Shown here: positions 59,427 through 64,000 of the stretch, in pieces
How the letters are laid out: every line of letters starts with the position of its first letter
Numbering within the stretch: position 1 is the stretch's first letter
From: a virus
Length of the DNA stretch: 64,000 nt
Direction: 5' to 3' (one strand)
Virus record (IMG/VR): IMGVR_UViG_3300046010_000754
Location: 1 to 64,000 of that record
The notes under the pieces: generated by a model
Databases searched by the model: none
Told to the model about the DNA's origin: nothing
The model's input: the letters and a program-made list of their open reading frames with translations, nothing else
Translations under genes and position numbers: made by a program

Positions 59427-59608
59427 GACCGCTCCTCCATGAACTTGGCATGCGCGGCAACGAGTTGCTCACGCGCTTCCTTGCTCTCAATGAACATCAC
59501 CATCATGCGTTTCAATGAACGCGCCTCGTCCTTGTACTTGAACATCGCCGCAGTTGCGAGTACCGCCCATGCGAACAACGCCATCTCAGTCAAAGTAATC
59601 TCAATCAT
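59423..59608 (-). CDS. Small membrane protein
   Basis: 61 aa. One membrane segment at about residues 5-23 (TLTEMALFAWAVLATAAMF), then a basic, charged helix (LKRMMVMFIESKEAREQLVA). Placed between the VWA protein and the Lar-like protein with four-base overlaps on both sides, so it may be a membrane partner of the VWA/MoxR module. Confidence 0.68.
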   Translation of the reverse strand: MIEITLTEMALFAWAVLATAAMFKYKDEARSLKRMMVMFIESKEAREQLVAAHAKFMEERS

Positions 59609-60822
59609 GACCAGTCCTCCACGTGTACATACTTGCCCACATCAGGTCGGGCGTTCCTGTTACCAACGATGCACCACAGTACGGGGCATGCCCACTGACC
59701 CCACGAACCACCGAGGTAGCCGTCAGTCAACACGATCACCGCTTGCGGTTTAACACCATGCTGTGTCATGTACTCAGGCACACACTCCACCACAGTGCCA
59801 CCACCACCCGCAGGTTTGGTCGATTGGATGATGTTCGCTACCTCAGTGCCAACGTACTTCTCGTCCGCACACACCTCGGTGTCCCAATACAAGAGGCGCA
59901 CTACGTCAGGGTTGACCTGATCACAGATACCCTTGACCTCGCCCAAGAACTTGGACAACTCGCGCCCACCGATGGAGCCCGATGTGTCGATGGCAATGAC
60001 CAACTCACCCACCTGTTCGCTCACACCCGATGGCATGTAATAGCCCGATGACACGAACCTACGGTTGGGCCGCCGCCACGTCGAGTAGTCGCTACCCTGA
60101 CACGTTGTGGCAATGAACTCACGCAACATCTCGCGCCAGTCGATCTTGGTTTCGAGCAAGTCATCGAACATCCGATCACCACCCGAGCCGAGCTTGCCAG
60201 CCGCCAGTGCGCCTTGACGTATCGCTTCATCGAGGTCACGTGCTAACTGCTTGCCTTGCTCAGGAGTCATGTCCCGAGCGCCCTCCCAGTCGTGATCATC
60301 GAGACCAGTTCCCGAGGGTGCGCCTGAGCCGTCACCATCACCCGAGCCGCCACCTTGCCCGCCCCCGGAATCCTGTTGGTCGTCCTTCAATAACTTGTAC
60401 ACCTGTGCGCTGTCCATGCCACGGTACTTGGCATCACACAGTCCGACCTTGGGCATGATGGCAAAGCCATCGCTGTTGTCATCGGTCAGCTTGATGTTGA
60501 TCACGTAGTCGCACGCCGCATTCGCAAGCTGTGCGTTGTCCTCATACAGATGACGCCACGTAGTCAGGTGCCGATACAGTTTGTGGTAGCACTCGTGCAA
60601 CACGAGGAACCGTAGCTCTGCATCACTGAGGGTCTCAATGAACGCACGTCCATACATCTCATCACGCCCGTTGGTGCATGCGGTCTTGGTCTTGTCGTCC
60701 ACTGTGCGTGAGCCGATCATCAGTACGCCAGCGAGGGCGACATACTTGGGCGAACCCATGATGTCCACCACTGCCTTGCTGAGCCGTTGCTCAGCGGTTA
60801 GTTGTTTGCCTATCATCAGCAT
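59605..60822 (-). CDS. VWA-domain protein with N-terminal zincin-like motif
   Basis: 405 aa. The N-terminal domain has HECYH (76-80), a HExxH metallopeptidase signature as in DUF2201-type proteins. A Gly/Asp/Ser linker lies at 150-172. The C-terminal VWA-like domain has the MIDAS motif AIDTSGSIG (277-285) and VLTDGY near 360. Such proteins pair with MoxR-type ATPases, here the gene at 60973, to remodel target proteins. AAGGAG in the end of the 38-aa gene serves as its ribosome site. Confidence 0.85.
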   Translation of the reverse strand: MLMIGKQLTAEQRLSKAVVDIMGSPKYVALAGVLMIGSRTVDDKTKTACTNGRDEMYGRAFIETLSDAELRFLVLHECYHKLYRHLTTWRHLYEDNAQLANAACDYVINIKLTDDNSDGFAIMPKVGLCDAKYRGMDSAQVYKLLKDDQQDSGGGQGGGSGDGDGSGAPSGTGLDDHDWEGARDMTPEQGKQLARDLDEAIRQGALAAGKLGSGGDRMFDDLLETKIDWREMLREFIATTCQGSDYSTWRRPNRRFVSSGYYMPSGVSEQVGELVIAIDTSGSIGGRELSKFLGEVKGICDQVNPDVVRLLYWDTEVCADEKYVGTEVANIIQSTKPAGGGGTVVECVPEYMTQHGVKPQAVIVLTDGYLGGSWGQWACPVLWCIVGNRNARPDVGKYVHVEDWS

Positions 60823-60823
60823 T

Positions 60824-60940
60824 TCATTTCTCCTTGATGCACTGACATTCGCCAGCGCCTTTGATACATACGTGGAAGTCGATGAGTCCGACCATCCCCG
60901 CCAGTGTGCAAAGCACGAAAGCCCATCCGAGGAATCTCAT
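60824..60940 (-). CDS. 38-aa membrane protein within the MoxR/VWA module
   Basis: ATG 60940 with AAGGA nine bases upstream; stop at 60824, one base before the VWA start. The product MRFLGWAFVLCTLAGMVGLI then DFHVCIKGAGECQCIKEK has one membrane segment (2-22) and a Cys-rich outer end (three Cys in ten residues). Short but well placed: without it the 130 bases between the two genes would be empty. Confidence 0.65.
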   Translation of the reverse strand: MRFLGWAFVLCTLAGMVGLIDFHVCIKGAGECQCIKEK

Positions 60941-60955
60941 ACCGTGTCCTTAGTT

Positions 60956-60972
60956 GTTAGGGAGTCCCTAAC
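60956..60972. promoter_or_regulatory. Early palindrome, copy 4
   Basis: GTTAGGGAGTCCCTAAC, perfect. It directly follows the stop of the MoxR gene and lies 16 bases before the 38-aa gene. Confidence 0.92.
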
Positions 60973-62067
60973 TTATTTCTTGTCCGCCGCGAACATGTAG
61001 TTGTTCGCCATTGCCCACGCTGTGAACTTCTTGTTGGTCATGACCACAGACTGCTTGGCATACTTGGGGTTGCGCACACCGTTGGCAAACATGCCTTGGG
61101 CTTCTTTGTCGAGGCGCACCATGTAGTCCATCCACGCATCAATCCAGTCACGGTCGATGACAGACAACGAGCGATACACCACCATGCACACCGCCGCCGC
61201 GCTGTCAGGCACCTTGGCATTCATCGGGTCTTTCTTGATTGACTCCAATGATGGCAACTGATCAGACAGTTTGACGAACGCCATCAAGTCCATCGCTCCG
61301 CGTTCACCGATGGTGCCCATGAGCAAAGCTGTCATAGTTTGATCGTCCACACCATCGCGGCCCTTCAACCAATCCGATGCGGCTTCGAGTGAACGAGGCG
61401 TGACGAACGCAGTGCGCTGTTGCTTGGGGTGATAGATGTACGGGTTCTGTTCAGGGTCTTTGACATCCTCGAACGAGTGGAACAACTGAGGGTTGTCCTT
61501 GCACCATCCGAGCAACGTGTGATCGACACCGTTGTTGACACCCCACTCAATCCATTCCATGTTTGACGGCTTGCGTGATGTGACCACAGTCATACGGTTA
61601 CGTGCATGGGGAGGGAGCAGGTCGCCCACACCCTCTGCGCCGAGGTTGGTCGTGGCAAACACCACAGACTTGTCGGTTAACGTGTAACCACCCATCTTGC
61701 GTTCGAGCAAGAGCCGGAGCATGGCGTTCTTCACGGCAGGGTTTGCCTTGCCGTACTCGTCCACCATCAGGATGATGTCTTTCCCTAAGTGCAAGCCGAG
61801 TTCCTCGTTGGTCACGTAGCGCACATACCCTTGGTCGTCAATGGTCTGCAACTGAGGGATGGTGATGTCGCCCAAGTCCTTGGTCGTGCAGTCAAAGTAG
61901 CACATGATGTGTTGTGGCAGTGCCTTGCCCAAGGTCTTGAGCAGGGATGACTTGCCTGTACCCATGTGACCTTGCACAAGGACGGTACGCTTGTTGCCAC
62001 CGACACGGATGGCTGTCTCGATTTGGTCGAGCCCGAGGGAGTACATTGCAATAGCTTGATTAGACAT
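60973..62067 (-). CDS. MoxR-type AAA+ ATPase
   Basis: 364 aa. Walker A GHMGTGKSS (33-41), Walker B ILMVDEYGKA (99-108), sensor 1 VVFATTNLGAEG (135-146), and an arginine-finger region PHARNRMTVV (153-162). These ATPases work as hexamers with VWA proteins to activate or dismantle targets. The next genes, a membrane peptide and the VWA/zincin protein, complete the pair. The leader is preceded by palindrome copy 5, 32 bases upstream; the ribosome site is weak (AGAAAG). Confidence 0.87.
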   Translation of the reverse strand: MSNQAIAMYSLGLDQIETAIRVGGNKRTVLVQGHMGTGKSSLLKTLGKALPQHIMCYFDCTTKDLGDITIPQLQTIDDQGYVRYVTNEELGLHLGKDIILMVDEYGKANPAVKNAMLRLLLERKMGGYTLTDKSVVFATTNLGAEGVGDLLPPHARNRMTVVTSRKPSNMEWIEWGVNNGVDHTLLGWCKDNPQLFHSFEDVKDPEQNPYIYHPKQQRTAFVTPRSLEAASDWLKGRDGVDDQTMTALLMGTIGERGAMDLMAFVKLSDQLPSLESIKKDPMNAKVPDSAAAVCMVVYRSLSVIDRDWIDAWMDYMVRLDKEAQGMFANGVRNPKYAKQSVVMTNKKFTAWAMANNYMFAADKK

Positions 62068-62098
62068 GATGTTTCTTTCTGTTTGGTTAGGTTAAGTT

Positions 62099-62115
62099 GT
62101 TAGGGAGTCCCTAAC
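62099..62115. promoter_or_regulatory. Early palindrome, copy 5
   Basis: GTTAGGGAGTCCCTAAC, perfect, between the DUF3150-like gene (stop at 62119) and the MoxR gene. Confidence 0.92.
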
Positions 62116-62118
62116 TTG

Positions 62119-63006
62119 TTACCAGCCGAGGCTCGGCAGGTTGTCGATGGTCTTGCGCACCTCGTTGACCTTGCGGCGGGTCTCGGCGCGGAGGTAGGGG
62201 TCTTCACGCAGGGCATCGGGTGTGATGCCACGCATGGCTTCGTCGAGGTCACGCTGTGCGGCTGACATCACGGGGTCGCCTGTCACGTTACATGCACCGA
62301 GCAGTTCGATGATGTCCGTCACGTTGGACACGAGTGAATCGCGGAACACCTTGCGTGTGGTGTCATCGGCATAGTCGAGGCGCTCTGACATCTTTGTCAG
62401 TGCATCGTGCGCTCTGCGCCATACATCGCCCATCGCGGTTTGCAACTGCTGTGCGTAGTAGCCCTCGTACTGAGAACGCAGGGCGCTCTCGGTCTCGTCA
62501 CCGATGGACACACGCCAGTCACCCGCATCAGGCAGGGGCATGTAGTTCATCTTGAAGCGGAACTTGTGGATGAGGCTGTCCGCTGTCGGGTACTCGTCAG
62601 GGTTGAACAGTGCGCCGAGCTTGAGTTGGGCGTTCTGAATCTCCCACGAGTAGGCATCGAGGAACGCTTGCACGAGGCGTTGGTATTCGCTTTGCAATGC
62701 TGTCATCTCTTGGTGATACTTGAAGTATTGTGTTGTCGGGAGCAGACGCAGACCTGTGTCAGACCAAGGCATGGTGCATGCGTAGTGCACGTTACGGGCA
62801 TTGGCCGTGAACTTCTGCACCGCATCCAATTCGGCGCAGTCACCGAGGAGCTTCTTGTGCACGTTGGCCACACCCTTGTCAGCGTTGTTCTGTGACGTGA
62901 CATCCTGTGATGCACGCTTGTCGAGCTTGCGGCCAGTCCATGTACCGATGCTGAGTTCGACCAGCATGGCGGCGCTGGAGATTGAGGGGATAGATGTGTT
63001 TGTCAT
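62119..63006 (-). CDS. DUF3150-like third component of the MoxR module
   Basis: 295 aa, all-helical. The opening MLVELSIGTWTGRKLDKRAS and the later NVTDIIELLGACNVTGDP match my memory of DUF3150, which co-occurs with AAA+ and VWA genes in phages. It would be a substrate or adaptor for the ATPase. It is the first gene after the promoter at 63088-63116; AACAAGGAAACGAA leads to the ATG. Confidence 0.78.
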   Translation of the reverse strand: MTNTSIPSISSAAMLVELSIGTWTGRKLDKRASQDVTSQNNADKGVANVHKKLLGDCAELDAVQKFTANARNVHYACTMPWSDTGLRLLPTTQYFKYHQEMTALQSEYQRLVQAFLDAYSWEIQNAQLKLGALFNPDEYPTADSLIHKFRFKMNYMPLPDAGDWRVSIGDETESALRSQYEGYYAQQLQTAMGDVWRRAHDALTKMSERLDYADDTTRKVFRDSLVSNVTDIIELLGACNVTGDPVMSAAQRDLDEAMRGITPDALREDPYLRAETRRKVNEVRKTIDNLPSLGW

Positions 63007-63021
63007 TTCGTTTCCTTGTTT

Positions 63022-63038
63022 GTTAGGGATTCCCTAAC
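63022..63038. promoter_or_regulatory. Early palindrome, copy 6
   Basis: GTTAGGGATTCCCTAAC, perfect arms with centre T where the other five copies have G. It lies 16 bases before the start at 63006, inside the transcribed leader of the promoter at 63088-63116. Confidence 0.93.
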
Positions 63039-63087
63039 TGGGTTTGGGTTTGTTTATCGACAAGGCGAATTCCGAGTCGATGGTTGT

Positions 63088-63116
63088 ATTGTAGCATAGT
63101 CTGCTACGTTTGTCAA
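63088..63116 (-). promoter_or_regulatory. Strong early promoter with an inverted repeat in its core
   Basis: On the - strand: TTGACA (63116-63111), 17-base spacer, TACAAT (63093-63088). The spacer and first -10 bases contain GTAGCA-GACTA-TGCTAC (63107-63091), a perfect 6-bp inverted repeat placed where a repressor would block RNA polymerase. It drives the MoxR module and probably the whole leftward operon. Confidence 0.85.
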
Positions 63117-63133
63117 TGTTTTCACACTGTCTG

Positions 63134-63334
63134 TTAAGTTCTGTCAGGTACCTTCGATACCCACACGCACTCGTTGATGTGCACCTTGCCCTTGCTGTCG
63201 GTGTATGTCTCGCCGCACCCTGCGGCCCACTCCAAGAACATGAACAGGAAGAACGCCATCAGCGCCGCGCCAGCGAGACCTTGAAGTAGCCAAAGCAAGA
63301 GTGGTTTGAGGTATTGCGTCCAAAGATGTTTCAT
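63134..63334 (-). CDS. Small membrane protein
   Basis: 66 aa. Hydrophobic residues at about 10-38 (LKPLLLWLLQGLAGAALMAF) form one long membrane segment, then WAAGCGETYTDSKGKVHINE, a likely outside part with two Cys. The AAGC could be a poor lipobox. CGAAGGAC precedes the ATG. Confidence 0.7.
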   Translation of the reverse strand: MKHLWTQYLKPLLLWLLQGLAGAALMAFFLFMFLEWAAGCGETYTDSKGKVHINECVWVSKVPDRT

Positions 63335-63507
63335 TGTGTGTCCTTCGTTTGGTTCATGTGGTTAAGAACCGCAATCCAGAACTTGCGCCCTGCCTCGTGG
63401 CTGTCGTATGCAAACGCATGGTCGGTCGCCCGTTCTGCGGGTGTGTACTTGCTGTGCTTGTACATGCTCATCATGCGTTCGGCGGTGGCCTTCGGGTCAT
63501 CGGTCAT
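63331..63507 (-). CDS. Small early protein
   Basis: 58 aa from ATG 63507, overlapping both neighbours by four bases; a longer reading from 63606 lies in the previous gene. Helical (PKATAERMMSMYKHSKYTPA; EAGRKFWIAVLNHMNQT). Not recognised. Confidence 0.66.
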   Translation of the reverse strand: MTDDPKATAERMMSMYKHSKYTPAERATDHAFAYDSHEAGRKFWIAVLNHMNQTKDTQ

Positions 63508-63803
63508 TTCAATTCCTCCCATCCGAATCCGGTGACGTTGCTTGGCTGTGACTGTGACGTGTAAGCGTACATGTCCTTGGCGCGTTTGGCTGTCAGGCCA
63601 GTCCACTCGGTCGTTGCACCGTCACGGGTGGTGATGTAGAACCGGAAGCGGTACTTGTTGGGTTGCACCTTGGCTTTGCGCTCGGCCTCCATGATGTCAC
63701 GCATGGCGTGGAAAGACTCGTGTTTCATCACGGCCAGTTGTTGTGCGGCTGTTAGGGGATTCCCTAACAAGTCCATTGTGTAGATGTCCTCGGCTTGTTT
63801 CAT
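63504..63803 (-). CDS. Early protein of unknown function
   Basis: 99 aa, AAGGA before ATG 63803. A helix (LAVMKHESFHAMRDIMEAER) is followed by a beta part (YRFRFYITTRDGATTEWTGL). Codons 12-18 (LLGNPLT) are encoded by a palindrome variant at 63751-63768. Not recognised. Confidence 0.68.
   Translation of the reverse strand: MKQAEDIYTMDLLGNPLTAAQQLAVMKHESFHAMRDIMEAERKAKVQPNKYRFRFYITTRDGATTEWTGLTAKRAKDMYAYTSQSQPSNVTGFGWEELK
63751..63768. repeat. Variant of the early palindrome inside a coding region
   Basis: GTTAGGGGATTCCCTAAC: one extra G gives an even-length copy with one mismatch. It lies 35-52 bases into the 63803 gene, similar in place to the copy inside the SNF2 gene. Confidence 0.7.
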
Positions 63804-63812
63804 GGTGAGTCC

Positions 63813-64000
63813 TTAGCGGTGCAAGCCGCCTTTGTTGTTGATACCCTTGAGGTCGTCAAGGTCGGTGATGAGCATGTAGTTGCTCTTGTGCATGGGCACG
63901 ATGGTGCGGATGGATGCACGTGCTTGTGCATCGCCGCATGGCATGCAGATGTGATAGCCAGCGTTGGCTCGCTTGGCTGAATAGATGTCGTCGCAGATGA
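63813..64000 (-). CDS. Partial gene at the window end (5' end missing)
   Basis: The last 61 codons of a gene read leftward from beyond 64000. The visible end (NAGYHICMPCGDAQARASIR; TIVPMHKSNYMLITDLDDLK; GINNKGGLHR) includes a CxxC that could be half of a zinc site. I recall this C-terminal type from other phage early regions. Its start lies outside the window. Confidence 0.75.
   Translation of the reverse strand, partial: ICDDIYSAKRANAGYHICMPCGDAQARASIRTIVPMHKSNYMLITDLDDLKGINNKGGLHR

Overview
The window is almost wall-to-wall phage genes and reads as most of a lytic, short-tailed (podovirus-type) dsDNA phage genome. The evidence is a complete terminase, portal, scaffold and capsid block, a P22-like connector and nozzle, very large internal (ejection-type) proteins, and no tape measure, tail tube or sheath. 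The 3-TM-type holin plus M15 peptidase suggests a Gram-negative host. The resemblance to environmental aquatic phages of Pseudomonadota is recalled from family knowledge, not searched. I see no integrase, RNA polymerase, tRNA or CRISPR array.

Layout. Positions 1-365 are a non-coding control region with a sigma70-like promoter and an array of C-runs just before the small terminase gene. From 366 to 42520 every gene is on the + strand: packaging (terS, terL, portal), a GroES-like co-chaperonin, scaffold and capsid, a strong terminator at 8.73 kb, small basic virion-associated proteins, connectors, a repeat-rich fibre, a lysis cassette at 19.7-21.3 kb, the nozzle, and then an acyl carrier protein plus ketosynthase pair at 24.1-25.5 kb. 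After these come giant internal proteins of 2144 and 2115 aa. From 42609 to 64000 every gene is on the - strand: primase-polymerase/helicase, an SSB-like protein, SNF2 helicase, several nucleases, family A DNA polymerase, many small early proteins, and a MoxR ATPase / VWA-zincin / DUF3150-like module. The two blocks converge on a terminator at 42.53 kb.

Regulation. The leftward block has three good sigma70-like promoters (63.1, 49.3 and 47.7 kb). A 17-bp palindrome, GTTAGGGANTCCCTAAC, occurs six times in gaps between early genes, with variants at three other places. A leader ending in ACGAA directly before the start codon is shared by eight early genes. Together these resemble the dispersed regulatory elements of some mycobacteriophages (stoperators, start-associated sequences), but the sequence is different.

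Most notable. (1) An intact-looking ACP and beta-ketoacyl synthase pair, translationally coupled, inside the virion gene block. (2) The palindrome and leader system. (3) A likely overprinted gene at 38265-38513 with a near-perfect ribosome binding site, inside the 2115-aa gene. (4) The MoxR/VWA module with a previously easy-to-miss 38-aa membrane protein. (5) A short glycine motif, roughly [F/Y/L]-[A/K]-x-G-G, recurring in six virion-region proteins.
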